From Antarcticibacterium sp. 1MA-6-2 (GTDB lineage Bacteria; Bacteroidota; Bacteroidia; Flavobacteriales; Flavobacteriaceae), in assembly GCF_021535135.1 (NCBI RefSeq), contig NZ_CP091036.1:4092001-4156000 (forward strand): a stretch of 64,000 nt of DNA. Direction: 5' to 3'. The notes below the pieces were generated by a model, which searched no databases, was not told where the DNA came from, and saw nothing but the letters and a program-made list of their open reading frames with translations. Shown one piece after another: positions 54,462-63,517 of the stretch. Within the stretch, counting starts at the first letter, position 1. Each line of letters opens with the position of its first letter. The position numbers were made by a program, and so were the translations under genes.

Positions 54462-55465
54462 GCTGTTCTTTAGTGGTTTTTTTATTATTTTATTTTTGGC
54501 CTGTAATAGTCAGGAATCCAAAGAACAGATCTATAGCGGAGAGGCCCTGGGTACTTCTTATCAAATTAAATTTTTCTATCCCGAAGAACTGGAACTGCAG
54601 GAAAGTCTGGATTCCATTTTTAGAAATATTAATGAATCGATGAGTACCTATCAGGACAACTCTGACATCTCCCGAATCAATGCCGGAGATACCACTATTA
54701 TGGTTGACGAAAATTTTCGTAAGGTCTTTATGGATTCTTATCAAATCTATATTAAGAGCCGCGGTTTTTTTGATCCCACAGTTGGAAATCTTGTAAATGC
54801 CTATGGATTTGGACCGGAATCAGGAGAGGCAGAATTAGACCAGGAAGAAGTAGATTCAATGCTTCAGTACGTAGGTTTCAATAAGCTTAAACTTTCAAAT
54901 GATAACCACATTATAAAGGATCATCCTGAAATATATCTCGATTTTAATGCTATAGCCAAAGGCTATACTGTTGATGTACTTGCTTCATATCTAGAAAGTA
55001 AAGGAGTTGAAGATATTCTCGTAGAAGTTGGTGGAGAGCTTGTAGCCAAGGGGAAGAACCTCGGTAAAGATTTCCCCTGGACCGTGGGAATTGATGATCC
55101 TCTCCAGGTCGAGGGAAAGAGGTCCCTTACAGCTGCCCTGCGTCTGGAAAACAGAGCTATGGCAACTTCGGGTAATTATAGGAAATTTAGAGTTGATTCC
55201 AATTAGGAGAAGATTCGTACATACCATTAATCCACTCACAGGTCTTTCAGAAAAAAGTAATCTTTTAAGTGCCACGGTTCTTGCTCCTACATGTTCCCTG
55301 GCCGATGGTTATGCAACCGCGTTTATGGCTATGGGGTATGAAAGGGCAGTGGAGCTGGTAGAGAAATTAGAAAAAGTAGATGTTTATTTAATTTATTCGA
55401 CGGCAGAGGAAGAAGTTAAAGTGTATTCTACTCCCGGTTTTGAGCAGGCACTTCTTAAAGAATAG
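54436..55465 (+). CDS. apbE: FAD:protein FMN transferase ApbE, frameshifted
   Basis: Lipoprotein flavin transferase that attaches FMN covalently to NqrB and NqrC. Signal and lipobox: FFIILFLACNSQ. Motifs: GEALGTSYQIKFF, MSTYQDNSDISRIN, FFDPTVGNLVNAYGFG, LDFNAIAKGYTVDVLA, LVEVGGELVAKGKN and, after the break, VHTINPLTGLSEK, ATVLAPTCSLADGYATA. The frame breaks at about 55201-55212 (FRVDSN then TAG; net +1 or -2), before GE/RFVHT. It starts 26 bp inside the preceding gene and is convergent with a methyltransferase, tails overlapping by 11 bp. Confidence 0.92.
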
Positions 55466-56225
55466 GTTTATGACAAACAGGAATAATTTCTCCCTTTGCC
55501 AATCTATATCTTTCAACTTCTTCTGAAGGTAAATCCCTGGAATATTCTACTTCCTCTACTTCAAAACCAATGCTTCTTAATTTCTCAAAGTAGTCCCTGC
55601 CGTACACTCTTACGTGATCATACTGTCCAAAGATTTTAGCTCTTTCTTCCCTTGAAGTTATAGAATCATCTTCAAATGTAACCTCACGGGAAAGGTCCTG
55701 AGGTATTTGTAGAATGGCCGTGCCACCCGGTTTTAAAACTCTAAAAAGCTCCTGCATGGCCCGGGTATCATTTGGAATATGTTCCAGAACATGATTGCAA
55801 AGAATAAAATCAAAAGAACTATCTTCAAAAGGTAAATTACAAATATCAGCTTTTACATCAGCTAAAGGAGAGTTAAGATCGGTAGTAGTATAATTAAGGT
55901 TTTTTAATTTCCTGAAACGGCTATAGAAGGCTTGTTCCGGAGCAAAATGTAAAACTTTAAGGTTATCCCTAAAGAATCCTGTTTCGGCATTTAAGTAGAG
56001 CCATAAAAGCCTGTGCCTTTCCAAAGACAAAGTAGAAGGAGAAAGAACATTCTCTCTTTGATTCTCGTATCCGTAAGGCAGAAATTTCCTAAAGGTTTTT
56101 CCATCTATGGGATCTTCAAATTTATTACCCTTAAGAAATAGCTGGAGGAATGGCTTAGCCAGGTAACTAAATCGAATGAGTAAAGGGCGGGGAATGGTAT
56201 TTAAAACTTTCCTGAAGATCTTCAT
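55455..56225 (-). CDS. Class I SAM-dependent methyltransferase
   Basis: Protein of 256 residues. Methyltransferase core: LKVLHFAPEQAFYSRF (motif I-like), YTTTDLNSPLADVKADICN, FDFILCNHVLEHIPNDTRAM (motif IV-like) and ELFRVLKPGGTAILQIPQ. The substrate is not apparent; the family includes many small-molecule and lipid methylases. It overlaps by 4 bp with the upstream NUMOD4/HNH gene, the last gene of a four-gene operon. Confidence 0.82.
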   Translation of the reverse strand: MKIFRKVLNTIPRPLLIRFSYLAKPFLQLFLKGNKFEDPIDGKTFRKFLPYGYENQRENVLSPSTLSLERHRLLWLYLNAETGFFRDNLKVLHFAPEQAFYSRFRKLKNLNYTTTDLNSPLADVKADICNLPFEDSSFDFILCNHVLEHIPNDTRAMQELFRVLKPGGTAILQIPQDLSREVTFEDDSITSREERAKIFGQYDHVRVYGRDYFEKLRSIGFEVEEVEYSRDLPSEEVERYRLAKGEIIPVCHKPIL

Positions 56226-56785
56226 ACCTCAATATCGCCCCAATTTTCTCCCGATTTTATGCGATATAATTGCATTTCTGAAACTCCAAATTGTTTTGCC
56301 AAAACCCGAATCCTTGTTTTTCTATTAGGGTCCAGGAGTTTCTTTTTGAGAATAACCGCTTGTGCATAGGTGAGCTTGGAATAAGAAGTAGCCTGTCTTA
56401 ATTTTCTTTTAAGCTTATTCTCCTGTACCTGCGGATTGTTATACTGGTGTAAGGTCCAATCTTTTTTTGTAACCCACTCTAAATTTGAAACCTGGTTTTC
56501 ATGTTTCACGTAGTTTTTGTGGATTACGTATTGATCATTTTCACCTTTTTCCAGAAATAGTTCGGCAATGACGCGATGAAAATAATAACTTTTATTTTTT
56601 CCTGATTTCAGGACAACAACAAATGAAAGATATCCTGCCGTTTTTCCCCCTGAGAGTAATTCTCCTTCCGGATTTTTAACGTAGCTGATAACCCGTCCAT
56701 AATTGGAAACTTTATATACGAACCTGTCCTGCCAGATATCCTTATGAAGAGTTTTCCATTCCTCGTGCCGATAATTTTTAATCAT
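56222..56785 (-). CDS. NUMOD4/HNH-type homing endonuclease-like protein, degenerate HNH
   Basis: Protein of 187 residues. The N-terminus WKTLHKDIWQ with VYKVSNYGRVISY is a NUMOD4 DNA-binding motif. FHRVIAELFLEKG and QVSNLEWVTK flank an HNH_3-type region. The core, which would read NHIDGNxxNN in active members, is VIHKNYVKHENQ here, so a His is retained but the Asp-type residue is not. A C-terminal part (KLTYAQAVILKKKL, RVLAKQFGVSEMQLYRIKSG) looks like a helix-turn-helix. It is embedded between map and a methyltransferase with 4-8 bp overlaps, with no sign of an intron or mobile element. It may act as a DNA-binding regulator instead of a nuclease. Confidence 0.75.
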   Translation of the reverse strand: MIKNYRHEEWKTLHKDIWQDRFVYKVSNYGRVISYVKNPEGELLSGGKTAGYLSFVVVLKSGKNKSYYFHRVIAELFLEKGENDQYVIHKNYVKHENQVSNLEWVTKKDWTLHQYNNPQVQENKLKRKLRQATSYSKLTYAQAVILKKKLLDPNRKTRIRVLAKQFGVSEMQLYRIKSGENWGDIEV

Positions 56786-57593
56786 ATACTTTAGACCTGA
56801 AATTGTCCTCTTCAGTACTTTCTATTCCCAGAGCATCATAGATGTATTTGAATGTAGAAAGAAGTTCTGGTTTTCCATCCAAAATAGCGACATCATGTTC
56901 AAAATGAGCGCTCGGCTTATTGTCTGCCGTTAGGATAGTCCAACCATCTTTTAATTGTTTTATTCGTTGGGTGCCAAGGTTAATCATAGGTTCAATCGCT
57001 ACGACCATTCCTTCAATAAATTTTTTACCTCTGCCTCGTTGACCGTAATTTGGCATTTCAGGGTCCTCATGCATTTTTGTGCCTAAACCGTGACCTACCA
57101 GCTCTCTTACAACTCCATAGCCGTGGTCCTCACAATATTTCTGGATTGCATAAGCTACATCTCCAACACGATTTCCAATACGAAATTCATTAATTCCCAC
57201 GTATAAAGATTCCTTCGTGACTTCTAAGAGCTTCCTGGTTTCTTCGGCGATTTCACCTATGGGAAAAGTATAAGCGTGATCTCCATAAAATCCATTTTTC
57301 TTAGCCCCGCAATCAATAGATATGATGTCACCTTCCACCAAAGGAACATCGTTTGGGATTCCATGTACCACCTGTGCATTGGGACTCATGCAAAGTGTGT
57401 TTGGAAAATCGTATAATCCCAGGAAAGCGGGGACTGCTCCCTGCTCCCTTATATATTCCTCTGCCAGTTTATCCAAATATAATGTAGTAATACCGGGTTT
57501 AATTTCAGCAGCTAACATGCCTAATGTCCTTGAAACGACTAAGGCACTTTCTCTCATTAATTCAATCTCTTCCCTGGTTTTTGTAACCATCAT
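56778..57593 (-). CDS. map: Type I methionyl aminopeptidase
   Basis: Enzyme of 271 residues removing N-terminal Met from nascent proteins. Metal ligands are visible: DIISIDCGAKKNGFYGDHAY (two Asp), GHGLGTKMHEDPEMPNYG (His), VAIEPMINLG (Glu) and SAHFEHDVAI (Glu/His region). Intact. It overlaps the HAD-type gene upstream by 4 bp and the NUMOD4/HNH gene downstream by 8 bp. Usual neighbours such as rpl/secY are not nearby. Confidence 0.94.
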   Translation of the reverse strand: MMVTKTREEIELMRESALVVSRTLGMLAAEIKPGITTLYLDKLAEEYIREQGAVPAFLGLYDFPNTLCMSPNAQVVHGIPNDVPLVEGDIISIDCGAKKNGFYGDHAYTFPIGEIAEETRKLLEVTKESLYVGINEFRIGNRVGDVAYAIQKYCEDHGYGVVRELVGHGLGTKMHEDPEMPNYGQRGRGKKFIEGMVVAIEPMINLGTQRIKQLKDGWTILTADNKPSAHFEHDVAILDGKPELLSTFKYIYDALGIESTEEDNFRSKVYD

Positions 57594-58018
57594 AATTTTG
57601 ATTTAAGGTAATGTAAAACATCTTTACCTCGTTTTTTGTTCCTAATAATATTTTGTGACCTTGGCCCGCCTGCCGAGGCAAGGGAATGATAAATTTCTCC
57701 CCAGCCTTTTAGACCACCAATATTTCTATCATCTATAAAAATATCAGCCTGAATCTTCCTGCTGATCCTTTCTTCAAAAACTTCTTCGGGATAACTTTTA
57801 TTTACTGCATAAAAATTAATTCCCTTGCTTCTGCAAAATTCTACAGCTTCTTCAAGTTCATTTCCGCATCTATAGGTCCACAGTATAAGATGGTGCCCTT
57901 CGTCCTGAAGTTTTTTCAAAGTTTCAATTGCAAACAAAAGTGGTTTTCCTATTCGTGGATACCTGTTCTCTACTATGGTGCCGTCAAAATCAACAGCAAT
58001 AGTTAATTGTTTGTGCAT
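57590..58018 (-). CDS. HAD-superfamily hydrolase, BT0820 type
   Basis: Small HAD phosphatase of 142 residues. Motif I is VDFDGTIVENRYP (catalytic DxD), motif II-like HHLILWTYRCGNE, and motif IV ADIFIDDRNIGG. The BT0820 group lacks a large cap domain; the substrate is unknown. The last 30 codons are odd: SLASAGGPRSQNI is encoded by a GC-rich stretch at 57661-57682 (with TGCCGAGGCA, 57671-57680) in otherwise AT-rich DNA, and may be a small insertion. It starts the operon with map. Confidence 0.85.
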   Translation of the reverse strand: MHKQLTIAVDFDGTIVENRYPRIGKPLLFAIETLKKLQDEGHHLILWTYRCGNELEEAVEFCRSKGINFYAVNKSYPEEVFEERISRKIQADIFIDDRNIGGLKGWGEIYHSLASAGGPRSQNIIRNKKRGKDVLHYLKSKL

Positions 58019-58079
58019 GTCGCAAAGTTAAGAAGAAAAAAATTCTTACACGATCTTTCTGAGGATAGTGTTTACAAGA

Positions 58080-58691
58080 CTATTCAGCGTAGGAATTTTT
58101 GTATTCCCTGCCCGAAACTATGGCGGCTATATCTTCTGCCAGGCTTTCTTTTGCATATTCTACATAGCGGTTAACCTCTTTTCCGTTTTTATAGAAAATA
58201 AAAGTTGGAACACGTTTAATACTATGCCCTTCCTGTAAATTATCTGGTGTAGTCTTACTTCTGTCTACCCCAATTATTTTAAGTTTGGAAAGGTCATAAT
58301 TAGCCTGGTCCAAAATTTTAAAAAAATGCGGTACTTCCCGTCGGCTATCAGGACACCAGGTTCCCATGAAAGCAACGATCTCATAATCTGAAATGTTTTT
58401 CTTTATAGTTTCCATTGCCTCTTTTGAAGGGGAGTAACTTTCATAACTGCTGTTAAACCAGCTGGAATAAGGCTCTTCCTGAAGATCTTCTTTTTGAAAT
58501 TGCCCTACTATCATATTACTTTGTTGTGCCCGTGGAGCCTTAGCCAGAGTGGGTGCAGTGGAAGCTGCTTCAGTTAGAACGGGAGCTGCTTCAGTTGGAG
58601 TGCTTTGTGCTATAGGATCCTTTGCCGTCTTTGATGTATTTCCGCAGGAAGTCATTACGGCCAGGGCTAAAATGTAAAATGTAATTTTCAT
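58080..58691 (-). CDS. Thioredoxin-like lipoprotein with CPDS active-site variant
   Basis: Protein of 203 residues. Lipoprotein signal: ILALAVMTSCGNT. An Ala/Thr/Pro-rich linker (TPTEAAPVLTEAAST) precedes a thioredoxin fold with FMGTWCPDSRREVPHF. The usual CxxC is replaced by CPDS, so only one active Cys remains. The C-terminal KRVPTFIFYKNGKEV (cis-Pro) is conserved. Likely periplasmic; redox role (disulfide isomerase/reductase-like or none) is uncertain. It follows gpmI by 9 bp. Confidence 0.85.
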   Translation of the reverse strand: MKITFYILALAVMTSCGNTSKTAKDPIAQSTPTEAAPVLTEAASTAPTLAKAPRAQQSNMIVGQFQKEDLQEEPYSSWFNSSYESYSPSKEAMETIKKNISDYEIVAFMGTWCPDSRREVPHFFKILDQANYDLSKLKIIGVDRSKTTPDNLQEGHSIKRVPTFIFYKNGKEVNRYVEYAKESLAEDIAAIVSGREYKNSYAE

Positions 58692-58700
58692 AAGATAATC

Positions 58701-60218
58701 TTATATAAGTGAATGTTGAGTCATTAATTCGGGTTTGGTTATGCCCATCAATTCCAGAATAGTCGGTGCAATGTCTCCTAAATTACCACTTTTCAAAGAT
58801 TTCACATCTTTATCTACCAAAATAAAAGGAACAGGATTAGTAGTATGTGCTGTATTGGCCGATCCATCTGGGTTTATCATCATTTCACTATTTCCGTGAT
58901 CGGCAATTATAAGTACACTATACTCATTTTCAAGAGCTGTATCCACCACCTTTCCAAGGCACTCATCTACAACTTCACAAGCTTTAACTGCAGCTTCAAA
59001 GACCCCTGTGTGTCCTACCATATCGGGATTTGCAAAGTTTAAACATACAAAATCTGCACTGTGGGACTTAATTTCGGGAATAATTTTTTCGGTTAATTCA
59101 TAGGCACTCATTTCGGGTTGTAGGTCATAAGTGGCCACTTTAGGAGAATTGACCATGATCCTTTTTTCACCCTTAAAAGGCTCCTCGCGACCTCCTGAAA
59201 AGAAAAATGTTACGTGTGGATATTTCTCGGTTTCTGCAATCCTAATTTGGGTTTTGCCCATATATTCCAACACTTCCCCTAAAGTTGTTTTAATATTATC
59301 TTTTTTAAAGACAACATTAATATTGGAAAAACTGTCGTCATATTTAGTGATCGTCACAAAGTACAATGGAAGTATTTTCATATTGTATTCTGCAATATTT
59401 TCCTGGGTAAGAGCATAAGTGAGCTGTCGGCCGCGGTCTGTTCTAAAGTTAAAGAAGATCACTACTTCGTCTTCTTTTAGAGTGGCCACAGGATTTCCAA
59501 GATCATCGGTAAGAACAATAGGTTCTATAAATTCATCTGTAATACCATTGTCATAATTTCTTTGTACAGCTTCACTGGCATTTGTTGTTTTGGTTCCCTC
59601 TCCACGAACAATTAGGTCATAGGCTTTTTGTACCCGCTCCCATCTTCTGTCTCTATCCATGGCATAGTAGCGGCCAATAATAGATGCAAGTTTTCCATTG
59701 GTCAATTTAAGATGTTCTTCTATTTCTTTAACAAAGCCAAGGCCTGAATTAGGGTCAACATCACGGCCATCTGTAAATGCGTGTACGTACTTCTCCTTCA
59801 CCCCAAACTCATCGGCGGCTGTTAGTAATCCTTTTAAATGATCTATATGACTATGGACGCCACCATCACTCAATAAGCCCATAAAATGAATGGGTTTGTT
59901 ATGATTTTTAGCATAATTGAAAGCCTGCTCGAGCACAGGTTCTTTGGATAAGCTCTTGTTTTGCACTGCAAGATTTATTTTAGCCAGGTCCTGGTAAACT
60001 ATTCTTCCTGCTCCAAGATTCATATGTCCTACCTCACTGTTGCCCATTTGTCCATCAGGAAGTCCCACGTTCATTCCGTGGGTGAGGAGTTGTGTGTTTG
60101 GATACCTCGAGAGAAGAGAATCAAAATTAGGAGTTTTAGCTTTTGCAACGGCCGAGACGTTTTCATCCTGGCTGAGTCCCCAGCCATCCAGAATCATTAA
60201 GATTACTTTTTTATTCAT
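58701..60218 (-). CDS. gpmI: 2,3-bisphosphoglycerate-independent phosphoglycerate mutase
   Basis: Glycolytic enzyme of 505 residues, intact and full length. Motifs: VILMILDGWGLSQ (metal-binding Asp), GLPDGQMGNSEVGHMNLGAG (catalytic Ser), GVHSHIDHLKGLL, HAFTDGRDVDPNSG, CLNFANPDMVGHTGVFEAA and IADHGNSEMM. Its activity needs Mn2+ in related bacteria. It is separated from the thioredoxin-like lipoprotein by 9 bp (probable operon). Confidence 0.96.
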   Translation of the reverse strand: MNKKVILMILDGWGLSQDENVSAVAKAKTPNFDSLLSRYPNTQLLTHGMNVGLPDGQMGNSEVGHMNLGAGRIVYQDLAKINLAVQNKSLSKEPVLEQAFNYAKNHNKPIHFMGLLSDGGVHSHIDHLKGLLTAADEFGVKEKYVHAFTDGRDVDPNSGLGFVKEIEEHLKLTNGKLASIIGRYYAMDRDRRWERVQKAYDLIVRGEGTKTTNASEAVQRNYDNGITDEFIEPIVLTDDLGNPVATLKEDEVVIFFNFRTDRGRQLTYALTQENIAEYNMKILPLYFVTITKYDDSFSNINVVFKKDNIKTTLGEVLEYMGKTQIRIAETEKYPHVTFFFSGGREEPFKGEKRIMVNSPKVATYDLQPEMSAYELTEKIIPEIKSHSADFVCLNFANPDMVGHTGVFEAAVKACEVVDECLGKVVDTALENEYSVLIIADHGNSEMMINPDGSANTAHTTNPVPFILVDKDVKSLKSGNLGDIAPTILELMGITKPELMTQHSLI

Positions 60219-60631
60219 GATTTAAAGTTTGTATGGTAAAGATAAAAACTAATTGGTGCGCTTCGAAATTTAGCAGGCTAACTTTAGTGTAGAAGACGTA
60301 AGAAAATAATCATTGCTTTAAAGGAGAATAAAAAAGGTTTAGAAAGTTCAAATTAATTTATCTGAAGGAACAGTTGTCATTTATATCCAAATGTTAAAAT
60401 ATTAATTTAAAAATTTTAACGAAATTATTTTTTAGATACGAAATAAAAGAAGTTTTTTCGCGTTTGAAGGATGTGAAGGATCAGAAAAAATAGCTCTATT
60501 TGCCTGATTTTTAATCCTAAAGACTTCCAAACGTTAAAGTTTGGGTTTTAACGAAATTAAATTAATATTGTTTAAAGTTGGTATTGTGTTTGTACATTTA
60601 TTAACACCAACTACTAAAAAAAACTTAATTT
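60219..60631. other. Gap of 413 bp before the L,D-transpeptidase-type gene
   Basis: AT-rich with no ORF or hairpin of note. Near its right end the sequence TGTGTTTG (about 60584-60591) resembles a -7 element with one mismatch and could drive the gene at 60632. The left end carries the divergent gpmI upstream region. Confidence 0.4.
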
Positions 60632-61365
60632 ATGACGCATAAGATTTTAACTGTACTGGCAATTTTTATATTTTCATTCGCTTTTACTACCACCGACTCC
60701 AGCACATTTACTCCTTCCAAAAAAGCACTTACTTCAGTTCCGGCACTACTGAGGATCTTACCTTAGAGGAAGAAATCATAGAATTATACGACGAATTTTC
60801 TGAAAAGAATGCTACTATGCCTAACCTGGCAAGCTTTAAAAATGGAATGTTAGGTTATTATAAACTGGAAAATCAGGGGCAGGTAGATAAAAAAATACTT
60901 ACAATTATTGATTTCACGATGTCCTCAACTAAAAACAGATTATGGGTTTTGGATATGGACAAACAAAAAGTTCTTTTAAACACTGTTGTATCCCATGGAA
61001 AGAACACTTAGGGGGAATTTGCAACCAAATTTTCCAACACTGTGAACTCTCTCCAAAGTTCTCTTGGCTTCTATGTGACCGGGGAAACTTACTTCGGAAA
61101 AAATGGTTTATCTCTCTTTATTGATGGTAAGGAAAAGGAATTTAATTCAAGAGCCCGTGAGCGTTATGTAGTAATCCACGGAGCAGATTACGCGAATCCT
61201 GAAGTAGCTAAACGCACCGGAAGATTGGGAAGAAGTTATGGCTGCCCTGCAGTACCCAGAGATCTAACTCAAAAATTTATAGATATTATTAAAGATAAGT
61301 CTGTAGTTTATATTCACTCGAACGATCTTAAATACACAAAAAATTCAAAAATGATAAGAGCTTAG
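60632..61365 (+). CDS. Murein L,D-transpeptidase catalytic domain family (YkuD_2), frameshifted
   Basis: About 244 codons. Signal peptide ILTVLAIFIFSFAFT, then a domain with LYDEFSEKNATMPNLASF and the L,D-transpeptidase-like active region: YVVIHGADYANPEVA and GRSYGCPAVPRD (His and Cys). Two lesions: about 60740 (TCAGTTCCGG lacks one G) and a TAG at 61009-61011 (KNT then stop then GEFATKF; ACTTAGGGG, where ACTGG-type sequence is expected). The enzyme would cross-link or trim peptidoglycan. Its stop overlaps the stop of the convergent ycbB-like gene. Confidence 0.82.
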
Positions 61366-63017
61366 GAAGCTTTTAAAGCTTCCAGGATCTTATTGTCATA
61401 ATTGTAAATATCTTCTGTAAATCTGGTTTTGCCATTTTCCCTCCAGGCTGTCCAGTATAAGTGATAAACTTTTACTTTTTGCTTCATCTCAATTTGCTTT
61501 GTAGCTCCTTTTGCAATAATCTCTTCTATTTTTTTAGAGGAGTATTGGCCCTGATCACTTAAAAGATATTCAGCAAGGCCTATGGCATCCTCGACTCTTA
61601 CACAACCCGAACTTTCAGATCTTGAATCCCTTTCAAACAGAGCTTTTGATGGGGTGTCATGTAAATAAATCAAGTACTGGTTAGGGTACATAATTTTCAC
61701 TCTCCCCAGAGGGTTTGTAACCCCTGGTTCCTGCCTGAATGTATAGGATTGGGCCTCATCGCCGTTCCAGTTAATAGAGGAAGCACTTACTGGCGAACCG
61801 CTCGCATCATAAACTTCAATATTTTTCCTGGATAAATAATTAGAATTTTTTCTCATTCCGGGTATTACATCTCTCGTTTTAATAGTAGGAGGAATAGTCC
61901 AGGTGGGATTAAAAACAATGTGATCGATTTCCTCGGAAAAAATTGGTGTCTTTCTGGCTTCTGTACCAACCATCGTTTTATGAGATTTGACGGTATCGTT
62001 ATCTTTTACTACATGTAATTGAAAGTTAGCTATATTCACTATAATGTAATGATCTCCTAGTTCCCGGGGATACCAACGCCATCTTTCCAGGTTTACCAGT
62101 ACATCTTCATATCGTTTATCATAACCTTTGTTGAGCATTTTAATGGTGCTGTTACCTATAATACCATCAGCTTCAATTCCATTCTCTTTTTGAAAGCTTT
62201 TAAGAGCCTCCTGAATGTTTTCAGAATTCGTAACGTTAGTGGAATCGACCTCATTAAGATGTCCAAAAAATTTCAAACGCTCCTGGATTAAGGGCAAACG
62301 TTGATCTTTTTCACCTGCTTTGACCATTTCTCCTTCAGGAATGATTTCAAAGCCTTTAAAATTTTCTTTAAGTTTTTTATACTCTCGTGAAGATTCTATG
62401 AGCCCAAAATAAAGGGGGTGATGTGGCCTAAGTTTTTCAATTGATTCTTCAAGTTTCTTTTCCTGTACCACTTCTTCTAAGATGGACAGCGTGCTAAGAG
62501 AGTCCCGTGGTACATCATAAATTTCATGAAAGTTTTTGGGATTGGTTTTACCATTTAACAGATGTTCTCCAAATTCTAAAAAAGCATCTGTAAGTATAAT
62601 ATCCAAACGGCTTTTTTCTGTATCATCCAGATCCTGGATATTTTCAAGCTTCTTTCTTATTTCTTCCCCGTGGTAATCCTTCGCGTAAAGACCTTCAACT
62701 TCAGCTTCATCAAATGTTTTTAGTAGATTCTCACGTGTATCGTGATCCTGCCAGGCGGGCTCAAAATTCCTTCTTTTATAAAATGCCAGTGCTGAATCTT
62801 TGCGTAACAACTTTAGATTTTCTTCAGTAGTCAACTCCTGTTGAATAATGTCGGCAGTTCCCAAAATTTCTACTTCATCACTTCCAAAGGAAAAGAAAGA
62901 ATCCTTACTCCCGGAGGAGTCATTCTTACAGGATATTAAAAGGAATAAAATAAAAAGCAGCAGGTATCCTTTAATGCTTTTACTATAGTTATTTAAAAAT
63001 ATCTTTTTTATCATCAT
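61362..63017 (-). CDS. Lipoprotein L,D-transpeptidase, YcbB type
   Basis: Protein of 551 residues, intact. Lipoprotein signal: LFILFLLISCKND. A scaffold domain (residues about 60-230) is followed by a peptidoglycan-binding domain (IQEALKSFQKENGIEADGII) and the YkuD catalytic domain: IVFNPTWTIPPTIKTRDVI, LIYLHDTPSKALFERD and SESSGCVRVEDAIGLAEYL (catalytic His/Cys). The YcbB group forms 3-3 cross-links in the periplasm. It ends convergent with the YkuD_2 gene. Confidence 0.92.
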   Translation of the reverse strand: MMIKKIFLNNYSKSIKGYLLLFILFLLISCKNDSSGSKDSFFSFGSDEVEILGTADIIQQELTTEENLKLLRKDSALAFYKRRNFEPAWQDHDTRENLLKTFDEAEVEGLYAKDYHGEEIRKKLENIQDLDDTEKSRLDIILTDAFLEFGEHLLNGKTNPKNFHEIYDVPRDSLSTLSILEEVVQEKKLEESIEKLRPHHPLYFGLIESSREYKKLKENFKGFEIIPEGEMVKAGEKDQRLPLIQERLKFFGHLNEVDSTNVTNSENIQEALKSFQKENGIEADGIIGNSTIKMLNKGYDKRYEDVLVNLERWRWYPRELGDHYIIVNIANFQLHVVKDNDTVKSHKTMVGTEARKTPIFSEEIDHIVFNPTWTIPPTIKTRDVIPGMRKNSNYLSRKNIEVYDASGSPVSASSINWNGDEAQSYTFRQEPGVTNPLGRVKIMYPNQYLIYLHDTPSKALFERDSRSESSGCVRVEDAIGLAEYLLSDQGQYSSKKIEEIIAKGATKQIEMKQKVKVYHLYWTAWRENGKTRFTEDIYNYDNKILEALKAS

Positions 63018-63101
63018 TTATTTCTAATCTATAAAAACGTTCATTCAAATGAGGATCGTCTCAATTCATTTAAGACTATTTAAAAACCTCCTTAAAAAGA
63101 A

Positions 63102-63128
63102 CGTTGCCAGCTTTTATTACTGGCAACG
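63102..63128 (-). terminator. Terminator after the clpP/GNAT genes
   Basis: Perfect 9-bp stem CGTTGCCAG (63102-63110) and CTGGCAACG (63120-63128), loop of 9 bases, with a T-rich tract on the reverse-strand downstream side (TTCTTTTTAAGG). It lies in the gap between the GNAT gene and the ycbB-like gene; no ORF in that gap is credible. Confidence 0.65.
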
Positions 63129-63223
63129 CATATTTATAAACCACTGTAAGTGATTTTTTATAATCTAAATCCGGATTATCTATAAAATTGGGTAGGAAAA
63201 ATAAAAAGAATTTTCCCTCAATT

Positions 63224-63514
63224 TTAATCCACACGAACGTCCTTATAATCTTGATTTTGATCAAATTGAACTTCTGCAAAAGGACAGAGAGGATCAACTT
63301 TTAAATTTTGCTCCCGGGCAAATTCCACACTTCTTTTTACCAGGCGTGAGGCAAGACCCTGACCCTCAAGTTCCGGGCGGGTTTCAGTATGATCAATTAC
63401 CATAATTCCATTTTCCTTCCGGGCATAGGTAAGTTCTGATATTATTCCTTTTTCATCCTCCATGTAGAACATACCTCTTCGGTCGCTTTCCTTATGTTTT
63501 ATCTCTTTTTCCAT
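63224..63514 (-). CDS. Small GNAT-family N-acetyltransferase (YidJ/DUF-type)
   Basis: Protein of 96 residues. RRGMFYMEDEKGIISELTY, IMVIDHTETRPELEGQGLAS (acetyl-CoA binding motif with RxxGxG/A-like QGLAS), LVKRSVEFAREQNL and DPLCPFAEVQFDQNQD. The short length is typical for the 'N-acetyltransferase, GNAT, YJDJ-type' group of stand-alone domains; the acceptor is unknown. It is 3 bp after the clpP stop. Confidence 0.8.
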   Translation of the reverse strand: MEKEIKHKESDRRGMFYMEDEKGIISELTYARKENGIMVIDHTETRPELEGQGLASRLVKRSVEFAREQNLKVDPLCPFAEVQFDQNQDYKDVRVD

Positions 63515-63517
63515 CGT

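Noticed and set aside
63076..63297. ORF of 73 codons on the reverse strand between GNAT and ycbB
   Set aside because: It overlaps the GNAT gene, contains the terminator hairpin and has no family signature.
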